Assembly: GCA_030748635.1 (NCBI GenBank)
Contig: JASMLP010000068.1
Coordinates: 1-48,533, forward strand
Reading direction: 5' to 3'
Source of the DNA: Planctomycetota bacterium
Lineage (GTDB): Bacteria > Planctomycetota > JACQVV01 > JASMLP01
Length of the DNA: 48,533 bases
Part shown: one piece after another, positions 19,159-28,500 of the stretch
How the letters are laid out: each line of letters opens with the position of its first letter
Numbering within the stretch: the first letter of the stretch is position 1
Notes under the pieces: model-generated
Database searches by the model: none
What the model was told of the DNA's origin: nothing
Seen by the model: only the letters and a program-made list of their open reading frames with translations
Translations under genes and position numbers: made by a program

Positions 19159-22100
19159 TCACGAACCAGCCAGAACCCCAACCGCATGCCCGGTCGGCTC
19201 AGGCAGATACCCGATATTCCGAAGATAATTGATGTACTTCCCGAAAAGCGTGTCATCCAGCGGAGGACAGACGATGCCCGACCCTTCCAGTTCTCGCAAC
19301 GTTTGCCTGCAATCGTAATTGGGAAGCTGAAGGTGCCGCTCCACCATATCCTCGAGCGTAGCCTGAAATGGGAACAACGCGTTACTGGAAAAATCGCCCT
19401 GACAAACCAGCTGATCACGCAGTCTCTCGAAGGGCAGTTCCTCGAACTGATACCCAAGGCTCCTGAGAAACACAAGCGCTTCGCTCATGTGGCAACTGCG
19501 TGGATTGGTGAGATGGAAAGACCTCCCGATCGAATTGCCTCGAAAAACAAGATGAACGAGAGCCTGAGCGACATAGTCGGCAGGCGCCACATCGAGAATC
19601 GAGTCGATGGTAGGAAAAGCGCCAAACTGAAGAAAACCTTTGGTCAAAGCGATCATGAAGTGTTCCAAAACACAACGTCCGGTCACGCTATCGCCACCGA
19701 TCTCACCAGGGCGATATCGTGCCACCGGCAAGCCACGGTCCGCGGCATTGAGAAGGCATTTTTCTCCCACCCATTTCGCTTCGTAGTAGCCCAAGCGCAA
19801 CTGCTGTCCGTGATCGATGGAATCCGTTTCGAGATAGGTATGATCCGCTCCCATGGGCCAAACCGCCGCGGTTGACAGAAAATGTACCGGCTTGATTCGA
19901 CTCAGAAACGCAAAACGGATGACTTCCTGCACGCCCCGAACATTCGTGGCGCTCAAGGCCTCATAGGGATAGATGAAATTCACCTGTGAGGCGGAATGAA
20001 TGATCGTATCCACTTCGTTGGCAAGCCAACTATAACGCTCATCTGCGATGCCCATTCGTGGCAATGCGACATCACCTTCGACTACCTTGACGCGCTCGTT
20101 CCAGGCTTCGATCCAGGCTTCATCCTCCCCCCAGATCTCGTAATATCGCAATTGGTTCTCGATCCGAGTTTTGGCACATTCAGCCCCCCGTTTTGGACGG
20201 ACAAGGCAGTGCAACTCGACATCGGTGTTTCGAAGCACCTCGCCAACAATGTAGCCCCCTAAAAATCCCGTAGCACCGGTTAAAAAGGCCGTTTTCACCT
20301 CCGTGGGCGCCACATACTCAAGTCCACGGGCCGGAGTCAGATTCCGCGGCAATTGGGCTTCGCGCTGCAAGAACGCCATCCGTTGCTTGCCCCATTCCGC
20401 TCGCTGCTCCTCTTCAATGCGAGTTGAATCCGCACCACCACTTTTTCGATCTCGGCGACGCTGATCGATCAGGGCAGAAAACTTCCGAATAGTCACGGCA
20501 CTGAAGAATTCCTGCAATGTAAACCGAACATTGAAAAGATTGCGAACTTCCACCATCAGCGTCGTCATCAACAACGAGTGGCCGCCCAACGACATAAAAT
20601 CGTCATCGCGCCCGATCGATTCAACTCCGATATCGAGGACTCTTGCCCACGCTTCGGCCAGCAAACGCTCCGTAGCCGTACTCGGGAGCACGAGCCCATC
20701 CCTCGCGAGAACAGAGTCTCCATCCGGAGCAGGCAAAGCCCGACGATCGATCTTGTCGTTGGCCGTTCGAGGAAAATCCTGATGAAAGAGAAAGTGGACC
20801 GGAATCATGGCCGCAGGCAACCGATCACGCAACGGAGATCGCACATCGGTCGCTGACAACGCGCCTTCCTGAACAGAGATGATGTGACCGACAAGATTCC
20901 TCTCTCCATGCCGATCCTCCCAGGAAACGGCCACCGCATCCCGCACCCCTTCGATCTCCCGGAGTGCGGCCTCGACCTCTCCAAGCTCGACCCGAACACC
21001 GTGAACTTTCACCTGATCATCCTGCCTTCCAAGGCAGACCAGATCGCCGTTGGATAAACGCCGCACGAGATCTCCGGTTCGGTAAAAGAACTCTTCGGGA
21101 GAGAATGGGTTCCGAACAAACCGCTGCCGGGTAAGTTCAGGCCGTTGCCAATACCCTCGGGCTACCCCCACCCCTCCGATATAGAGTTCGCCGACCACGC
21201 CGACCGGGACCGGTTGCATCTTTTCATCCAGAATGAAAATCCGGGTATTCGGTAGCGGTTGCCCAATTCGCATCAATTCACCAGGAGCCGATTCGACCCG
21301 GTAAGCGGTCGAAAAAATAGTGGTTTCACTGGGACCGTACAGGTTCCAAAGAACCCGACATCGACTGAGCAACTGCTCGGCAAGTTCCCGAGGCAACCCC
21401 TCACCGGTAGACACGAGACACCGTTTCCGATCCCCCTTCCATCCAGCGGTCAATGCGGCCTTCCACGTGGAAGCTGTAGCCTGCAAATGAGTCGGGTCGA
21501 GCGCCTCGATCTTCTCTGCCAGCCCAAACCCATCTCCCGCGAGGCCCGACTCGGCAATCTCCAACATGCCTCCAGCCACAAGCGGCATGAACAACTCAGC
21601 GGCCGAGATATCAAAAGTTACCGTGGTGATAGCGAGCAAAGAACTAGTTGAACCGAATTCCAAGAGATCCCGGGTACTGAGGATGGCGTTGGTCAAGCCT
21701 CGATGCAGAATTTCAACGCCCTTGGGGCGGCCAGTAGACCCGGAAGTGTAGATGATGTGAGCACAATCCGAACCGTCCTCAGGTCCAGGCCAGGGGATAT
21801 CTTCCCTCAAGCCCTCGAGTTTTGAATCCTCCAAGGCCAGGACTTCGAAACTCCCCCCATCTCCCACCAACTGGGTATAACAGGGACTAGCGATCACCGC
21901 GCCCACTTCCGCATCTTCGACCATGAAACGGATACGCGACACGGGAAACTCTGGGTCCAGAGGCACGAGAGTCCCCCCAACCCGCCACCCAGCAAGCATG
22001 GCAGCAATCAAGTCCGGAGTCCTCTCCATCAAGATCCCGATGCGAGTTCGAGGCTCAACCCCATTTTGGAGGAACCAACGAGCAATCGAATCGATGCGTT

Positions 22101-23955
22101 GACCCAGATCACCGTAGGTCAGGGTTTGCCCTGAATACTGAATCGCCGGCCGATCTGGCTGCTCGCTTATCTGACTGGCAATCCGATCGTAGAGTGTTTC
22201 TTCCAGGGGATAGTCCCTCTCCGAGACATTCCACCCCTCGATCGCCAAACTCCGCTCGCGTTCACACATGATTGGCAAGAGCCCACACGATTCGGTCTTG
22301 CGAGAAAGCCCCGCGTCCAGAAGACAGAGCAACCCGTCGAGCCAACGCTTGACGGTGTCTTCGTCATACATTTCGTCGGCATAGTCGCACGATATCAAGA
22401 GTTCATTCTCGGCTTCGACAAGAGTCAACTCGATGTCATAACGCGCCCCAACGCCTGGAGAAAGCAGAAGAGTCGCATCCCTCACCCCAAAGGAGGGGGG
22501 AGAGTCCAGACACCGAGCCCCAAAACCCGCGGAGAGCAGACCGGAACGACTTTGGTCCCGAGGTAAACTCAAAACCTCGATCATTTCGGACACGGAAAGA
22601 ACCCCATGGACTCGAGCCTCCGCGAGTCCCGCCTTCTGGCGCGCAACATACTCTGAAAAAGAGATATCCCCATCGTAAGAGGAGCAAAGAGGAGCCTCTC
22701 GATGAATACTGCCGACCATCCGCTCCCGACTTGAATCCTCTCCCAAATCCTCATCCACCCCAACCACGACAGTCTCTTGCCCCGACAATCGATGCAACAT
22801 CAAGGTAAATGCGCAAAGAACAAGCTCGAAGGAAGTGGTTTCTTCAGATCGAGCCCACTCTTCCAGGCGATCACGAAATATTGGATCCACAGGCACCAGC
22901 AAACGGGCCCCCTCATAACTTTTGATCGGGGGACGAGGGCGATCCCCCGGAAGTTCGAGGCGAGGAAATCCTTTTTCAAAAGCAACCTTCCAGAATTTTT
23001 CCGCGTCGGATCGTGCTGAAGGCGAACTCTGCTTGTCCAGGTGAGACGCGATTTCGGACAATTGCAACGCATCTGAACCCACATAGGAGCGATCTTCACA
23101 AAGAGCACAATAAGCTTCGGACAGTTCCTCCAGGACCGTTCGCAAAGCATCTTGTTCGAGAACCAACGCATGCGATACGATCCCGAGCACATGCCTCTCA
23201 GGACTCAACTTCAACAGTTCGACCCGAAAAAGTCGCTCCCCAACCGAAAATGGGCGCCTGACCATCTCTTCGATCCGTTGGTCCAACGACTCCGAAGAAC
23301 AATCCGTGAGGACCAACGATGCCTCCCCGCCAACTTCGAGTGCATACAGATCTTCGCTGAGAGACGCCCGGAGAGCTTCATATCTGTCACTGACCGTCTG
23401 GACCGAACGATTCAGAGAAGGAACATCCAGCGCTCCCGTCAGTTCGATGAGCAGGGACGTGTTGTAGACAGTGGAGGCTTGCGAAGAGTATCGGCTCAGA
23501 AATCCGATATGGTGCTGGGATGGAGCCAGCGATATTTTCACTTTCTTCGATTCCGGGGCGACCTCGGACTCGACAGCGGGTACCGCAGACTCTTTCAGGT
23601 TGGAGCGGGTTTTCAGCGCTTCCTCGACATGAGCCGCGAGCGCCCCCAGATTCGCATCTCCGGCAAGCACACGTCCGATCGAAATCGAAACCTGAAACCG
23701 CTCCTGAACACGCCGAACTCCCTCGACGAGTTGCAACGAAGAAGTCACATAATCCAGAAGAGGGAGATCAATCTCGATATCAGAGAGATCTTCACCGATC
23801 ACATCACTGATAATGTCACGCATCTGGCTACGGATTTCCGCGATACCCATCTCGCCCTTTTCAACATCCTGATCGCAAGATTTCACTTCCTGCTGACCTG
23901 AAGATTCGGAGGGGAATCTCTCCGGGTCCGACGCCATCTGTTTATCCTGTCCCAT
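19159..23955 (-). CDS. NRPS: carrier-C-A-PCP-thioester reductase
   Basis: A 1598-residue single-module NRPS. An N-terminal carrier (about 35-115, Ser73 in TSSLQLV) precedes a condensation domain (about 141-580). Its HHxxxDG site is degenerate (Ser261, His262, then ALVLE): the second His remains but the first His, Asp and Gly are lost. The adenylation domain (about 590-1085) has YTSGSTGRPKG (Tyr736), YRTGD, GRQDDQVKVHG and TANDKIDR. By hand alignment to GrsA its ten-residue code reads D-I-A-Q-V-T-L-I-F-K, loosely glycine-like. PCP: GGHSL with Ser1127. The C-terminal thioester reductase (about 1195-1590) has FLTGATGFLGGYIV and YYEAK, predicting NADPH-dependent release as an aldehyde or alcohol. 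It probably couples an acyl chain from the upstream PKS to an amino acid. Start 23955 has AAGAG upstream; ATG 23937 is an alternative. Confidence 0.9.
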   Translation of the reverse strand: MGQDKQMASDPERFPSESSGQQEVKSCDQDVEKGEMGIAEIRSQMRDIISDVIGEDLSDIEIDLPLLDYVTSSLQLVEGVRRVQERFQVSISIGRVLAGDANLGALAAHVEEALKTRSNLKESAVPAVESEVAPESKKVKISLAPSQHHIGFLSRYSSQASTVYNTSLLIELTGALDVPSLNRSVQTVSDRYEALRASLSEDLYALEVGGEASLVLTDCSSESLDQRIEEMVRRPFSVGERLFRVELLKLSPERHVLGIVSHALVLEQDALRTVLEELSEAYCALCEDRSYVGSDALQLSEIASHLDKQSSPSARSDAEKFWKVAFEKGFPRLELPGDRPRPPIKSYEGARLLVPVDPIFRDRLEEWARSEETTSFELVLCAFTLMLHRLSGQETVVVGVDEDLGEDSSRERMVGSIHREAPLCSSYDGDISFSEYVARQKAGLAEARVHGVLSVSEMIEVLSLPRDQSRSGLLSAGFGARCLDSPPSFGVRDATLLLSPGVGARYDIELTLVEAENELLISCDYADEMYDEDTVKRWLDGLLCLLDAGLSRKTESCGLLPIMCERERSLAIEGWNVSERDYPLEETLYDRIASQISEQPDRPAIQYSGQTLTYGDLGQRIDSIARWFLQNGVEPRTRIGILMERTPDLIAAMLAGWRVGGTLVPLDPEFPVSRIRFMVEDAEVGAVIASPCYTQLVGDGGSFEVLALEDSKLEGLREDIPWPGPEDGSDCAHIIYTSGSTGRPKGVEILHRGLTNAILSTRDLLEFGSTSSLLAITTVTFDISAAELFMPLVAGGMLEIAESGLAGDGFGLAEKIEALDPTHLQATASTWKAALTAGWKGDRKRCLVSTGEGLPRELAEQLLSRCRVLWNLYGPSETTIFSTAYRVESAPGELMRIGQPLPNTRIFILDEKMQPVPVGVVGELYIGGVGVARGYWQRPELTRQRFVRNPFSPEEFFYRTGDLVRRLSNGDLVCLGRQDDQVKVHGVRVELGEVEAALREIEGVRDAVAVSWEDRHGERNLVGHIISVQEGALSATDVRSPLRDRLPAAMIPVHFLFHQDFPRTANDKIDRRALPAPDGDSVLARDGLVLPSTATERLLAEAWARVLDIGVESIGRDDDFMSLGGHSLLMTTLMVEVRNLFNVRFTLQEFFSAVTIRKFSALIDQRRRDRKSGGADSTRIEEEQRAEWGKQRMAFLQREAQLPRNLTPARGLEYVAPTEVKTAFLTGATGFLGGYIVGEVLRNTDVELHCLVRPKRGAECAKTRIENQLRYYEIWGEDEAWIEAWNERVKVVEGDVALPRMGIADERYSWLANEVDTIIHSASQVNFIYPYEALSATNVRGVQEVIRFAFLSRIKPVHFLSTAAVWPMGADHTYLETDSIDHGQQLRLGYYEAKWVGEKCLLNAADRGLPVARYRPGEIGGDSVTGRCVLEHFMIALTKGFLQFGAFPTIDSILDVAPADYVAQALVHLVFRGNSIGRSFHLTNPRSCHMSEALVFLRSLGYQFEELPFERLRDQLVCQGDFSSNALFPFQATLEDMVERHLQLPNYDCRQTLRELEGSGIVCPPLDDTLFGKYINYLRNIGYLPEPTGHAVGVLAGS

Positions 23956-24004
23956 GAAAAGCTCTTGAGTCCATTAGTGGTTACACATACACAACAATTC
24001 GACA

Positions 24005-24023
24005 CTTCGAATTGGATTCGAAG
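24005..24023. other. Perfect 8-3-8 inverted repeat between radical SAM and NRPS genes
   Basis: CTTCGAATTGGATTCGAAG (+ strand) is an exact inverted repeat of 8-bp arms around a 3-bp centre. It sits in the 80-bp gap just after the radical SAM stop (24036) and 49 bp before the NRPS ATG. It lacks a T-tract, so it is not a classic terminator. It could be an mRNA stability hairpin that tunes the ratio of upstream to downstream enzymes, or a protein-binding site. Confidence 0.4.
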
Positions 24024-24035
24024 AAGAGATGAGAG

Positions 24036-25460
24036 TCAGACCGCGGGCTTCCCGATCCCCCGCCCACGAACCTCGCGAGATCGCAAATGACGATACCGCT
24101 CTTCGGCGAGCATGGTCTGAACCATCGGAGTGTAAAACGGACCGTCCCCCACCAAGGCGATCTTTTCTTCTGTAATCTCCGCCAGTCCGAACTCTTCGAG
24201 CGCGGTCCAGACATTCGAGAATTCTTCAAAAACATCTAACCCAAATGCATCGTGATAGGCTTCGCGGTCCAGTTCGAGCGCAAAAAGGTTCCGAAACAGC
24301 ATGAACAACCGAAAGTCCTCCGGGTCGTGCTGATAACCACATTCAGCCGGATAACGCCCCTCTTCGATCGCTCGACGATACTGATCCAGATTCCGCCAGT
24401 TGATGTAGGACCACGACTGCCCTCGATCCAACTCAACATCCATGAAAAACGTCATCGCGGCGTATCCAAAACCGACCGCATCGATGGAAGTAAAACGCCG
24501 GATCACACCCTCTTCGTAGGGTTTGATCTCCTGTTCACCGGCCTTTCTCCAGTTGTAAGCGGTAACCTGCTCGAAACCGTGGCTTTGCAAGAGGTCGCGC
24601 GAGACCCTGTACATTTCGAGGTTGGTCAGCGTACTGGGAAGTTCATGATAACGATTGAGAGCGAAATCGGTGGGACCTCCGACATTGAGTTCGTAATGAG
24701 TGATATCTCGCACTCCCAGCGCGACCAGCTCCTCGAGGTCCTTGACCATCGAGTCGAGAGTCTGTTGTGGCCACCCGAAGATGACATCTACATTACAAGC
24801 CAATCCAAGCTCCTGTGAGTTTTCGATCGCCCGAATCACTTGTTTTTTGGTCTGCTTTCGACCACTCAGACGATTCAAATCCTCATTAAGTTGCTGCACT
24901 CCCATGCTGATTCGATTCATTCCAGAGTCACGAATGGCCTCGAGCTTATCGCGTGAAAATAGCTGGGGAATCCCCTCGAGAGTAATGTCCACCTGAGGTG
25001 AAATGACGGGAAAAAGCTCGTGGACAAGATCCATGAGTACTTGATACTTCTCGGGCCGATACAGATTCGATGTACCCCCCCCGAAATAAACACCCCAGAG
25101 GTTTTTCCCCTCGAGGGAGGACTTCATCATCTCAACCTCTTTTTTCAGGTAGTTCTCGAGATAATCGTCCATCGAGGCATTGCCCGTGTAGTCTTCCACG
25201 GGAAAGAGGCAGTAGCCACACTTTCCGGGATCGGTCTTGATGCAAAATGGAACCCCCATGTAGAGACTGATAGCCGAGTCACGAACCGACTCCAGTCGAT
25301 TCCGGTTCTCCTTGACCTGATCCACAGGAACCTCTCGATTGCTCCAGAATCTGGGAGAAGGGAAAGCGTGCTGGATCTTGTTTACCTGGCGTTTGTCGAC
25401 ATGGCTTTCGACATAGTTTCTCGCCCATGGCAAATCAATCGGAACCGCAGAAGTACTCAT
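24036..25460 (-). CDS. HemN-like radical SAM enzyme; candidate cyclopropanase/methylase
   Basis: A 474-residue radical SAM protein with the HemN-type architecture. VPFC (Cys73), Cys81 and Cys84 form the 4Fe-4S motif, GVYFGGGTSNL is the SAM-binding glycine motif, and RISMGVQQLN and DVIFGWPQQT are HemN-family strands. The cluster motif is CX7CX2C: four residues are inserted relative to the usual CX3CX2C. I start at ATG 25460 because AGAGGAAA lies just upstream; the ATG at 25481 has no such site. Class C radical SAM methylases and the cyclopropanases I recall (Jaw5, C10P) belong to this HemN-like group. Lying between a KR-less PKS and an NRPS, a role in C-methylation or cyclopropanation of a polyene chain is a reasonable inference. 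Heme biosynthesis (true HemN/HemW) is the alternative but fits the operon poorly. Confidence 0.85.
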   Translation of the reverse strand: MSTSAVPIDLPWARNYVESHVDKRQVNKIQHAFPSPRFWSNREVPVDQVKENRNRLESVRDSAISLYMGVPFCIKTDPGKCGYCLFPVEDYTGNASMDDYLENYLKKEVEMMKSSLEGKNLWGVYFGGGTSNLYRPEKYQVLMDLVHELFPVISPQVDITLEGIPQLFSRDKLEAIRDSGMNRISMGVQQLNEDLNRLSGRKQTKKQVIRAIENSQELGLACNVDVIFGWPQQTLDSMVKDLEELVALGVRDITHYELNVGGPTDFALNRYHELPSTLTNLEMYRVSRDLLQSHGFEQVTAYNWRKAGEQEIKPYEEGVIRRFTSIDAVGFGYAAMTFFMDVELDRGQSWSYINWRNLDQYRRAIEEGRYPAECGYQHDPEDFRLFMLFRNLFALELDREAYHDAFGLDVFEEFSNVWTALEEFGLAEITEEKIALVGDGPFYTPMVQTMLAEERYRHLRSREVRGRGIGKPAV

Positions 25461-25537
25461 AGATTTCCTCTCATCCTTCATTCATTGCTTTATTTACAGC
25501 GACGTGAAAACCTTACTAACCCTTCCCCAAACACCAT

Positions 25538-28500
25538 TCAGGCCGGATTCGAGGCTCCCACTTCTTGCAAGTTATCCTGACTTTCCTCTCCGCCCTCCCG
25601 GCCCAAAACCTTATCCAGAATGTAATCGGCAAGAGACTCGATGCTCTGATAATCCAGCCCCTCCATGGGGTCGAATCGGATTTCCAGAGTTTCCTGGATC
25701 TGACGCTGGAGTTCGGTAATCAAAAGGGAATCCAGACCGATCTCGATAAACGCCATGGTGGGCTCGACACTTTCAAGGTCCATCCCTTCGGCCGCCTGTC
25801 CGAGAAGATCCTTCACCTCGACCGTGAGCCACTGCGCCAGTATGGCCACCTGCTCGCCCCGATCGTCTTTGCTCTGCAATTGGTCGAGAAGTTTTTTCCG
25901 GGTTTGCGAGCTCGAAGAAGAGGTTTTGCCGTTACCCGACGCCTGCGTAGCCCCACTCGGCGCGGAACTGGTCCGAAGGCTGGTCTTATGCCTCAACTCG
26001 ATTCCGTCGAGATCGACCAGGACTTCTCCCGATTCACTGAGGACTTGAACCGTGGCCAGGACGGAACGTCCTTCTTCTTTCAAGGTTAACGAAGCGTGAC
26101 TCCAGACCTCTGACGGCAAGTCCTTGTTTAGCTTAGCCATTCGGATCGAAGCCGGAATATAAGCGTTGTTATCTTCACCCAACCCGATCGAGCGTAAAGC
26201 TGCCCCGAAGGTGTGAAGAGCCCCATCCAGAAGCACCGAATTCAGAAACGGATTGTCAGCCCCACCGGCCAGAGGTAATTCGACCCGGCCGATCGCTTCA
26301 CGAGACCCCTCGGCACCGACCCAAAGCTCTCGTACCGTCGCGAAGCTGGCTCCATATTCGAGCCCTGACTTACGAAGATCTGCGTAGTAGTGACCAATCG
26401 GCAATTCCTGCCCCTTCCGAGCCAACAGTTCTTCCATGCATACCGTCTCGGTATCCTCTTTCCCCAGGCCAACCTTCCCTCGACAATGAATCTCATTGCG
26501 ACCCTCAACATCTGTTCCAACCGTGAAGGACGCGAAACCTTCATTGGCCGAAATATCCTCGATGGTAAGCGTCACCGCTTTCTTTTTCCCATAACGAAGG
26601 AGGAGGGGGCGCTCGAAATTCACATCGCGAAAAACAATCGGAAGCCAATCCTCACCCTTGAAAGCGATGAGTCCCCTGGAAACCATATCGAGATACCCCG
26701 TAGCCGGGAAAACGGTCGATTCCAGAACACGATGATCGGACCAGGGTGGAGCCGCGGTCAATGAAGTTTCGAACACCACTCGGCGCGACCCAGCCCCCAT
26801 CACCCGACCGAGCAAGGGATGCAGGTCGTCCTGGATCTCCGGGGCTTTATCGTAAGAAAGATCGTTGGCAAGCCAGTACCGCTTCTTCCGGAAGGGATAA
26901 AGAGGCACAGAAACTCGTCGATAAGAAGGACTCCAGAACAGTCGATCTAGTCGCATCGTTGTTCCACCGACATGCAGGAAAGACAAGGACTGAAGGAGAT
27001 TGGTGACATCCTGCTTGTCTCGATTCAGTGTCGGAATGCAACGCGCTTTTTCCGCATCGAAAGCAGAGGCGATCGCGGGAGTCAAGTTCGCATGAGGCCC
27101 GATCTCGACCAAAACCGAACAACCCTCATCCACCACCTTGCACATGCCCTGGTGAAATTGAACGGCCTGTCGCACATGAGAAGCCCAATACTCACCGTTC
27201 ACTTCATCCGAGTAAAGTTCTCCGGTCACGTTGGAGACAATCGGTATCCTAGAGGGAGAAATCCTCAAGGATTCACCGACTTCCGCCAACTCTCCGAGAA
27301 TGGAATCCATCAACGGCGAGTGGAAGGCGTGGGAGACCGTGAGACCCTTGGTCATCAATCCTGCTTCTTGAGCCAGGCGCTCCACCTCGTCCACGCCCTC
27401 CGCATACCCCGAAATAACCACACTCATCGGACCGTTCACCGCGGCAATCGACACCTGAGATTCACGGCCACGAATCCATTCCTGGACTTGCCTCAAATTA
27501 CCACGGATAGAGACCATCCGACCGCCTTGAGGAGACTGCCCCATCAAACGGCCTCGAGCAACGACAAAACGCGCCGCGTCATCAAGATCCAAAACACCTG
27601 CCACACAAGCGGCAACAATCTCCCCGACACTGTGCCCGACAACCATGTCCGGCTCAATTCCCCAGTGACGGAACAGATCAACCAATGCGTACTCCACCGC
27701 AAAGATCGCCGGCTGAACATAGCGCGTATCCGCGAGATAGGTCGCCGAATCGGATCCAAACAGAACCTCTGTCAGAGGGACGCCAAGATCTGAATCCATG
27801 ATGGCGGCGCAGCGCTCAATTGCAGACCTGAACCGGGGCTCGGATTCGTAAATTTCCCGTCCCATCTCGGAGTACTGTGAACCTTGACCGGTGAATACGA
27901 AGGCGATCTTGGCCTTGCGCCGCCCCACGACCTGACCCGCGGTCATTCTCGCTGGCATCCGCCCATCACGCCACGCCCGCAGTTTTTGAGCAATCTCCCC
28001 TTTTTCAGCCCCGACAACGCCAAGGCGGTGAGTCATATGAGCCCGTCCGGTCGCGGCGACGAAAGCGATATCCGGCAAAGATGGAGATTCTTCCTTTTCC
28101 AGAAACTCAACCCAGGAGTCGACCAGTTCTTCCAGACTTTCGGTCGATTTGGCGGAAAGGAGAATCATCTCGCTCGGACGTAACTTTGTTTCGGTTTCAG
28201 CCGATTCATGAACCGGAGATTCCTGCAAAATAGCGTGCGCGTTGGTACCGCTATACCCGAAGGAGTTGACACCCGCCATTCGCCGATTTTTGCCTCTAGG
28301 CCAAGGAGTCCGACTCGACGCCACTTCGATCGGAGCTTGCCCCAGATCGATATTCGGATTCAGGCGGTTGAAGTGAAGACTGGGAAAGATCTCCTCCGAA
28401 TCGAGAGCCAGGGAGGTTTTGAGCAGACCGAGAAGACCGGCACCCGCTTCGATATGCCCAAAGTTGCTCTTCACCGAGCCGACATACAAAGTTTCATCCT

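Noticed and set aside
24036-25460. Plain heme-biosynthesis HemN/HemW
   Set aside because: The fold is HemN-like, but the cluster motif is CX7CX2C and the gene lies between a PKS and an NRPS in one operon; kept only as an alternative.
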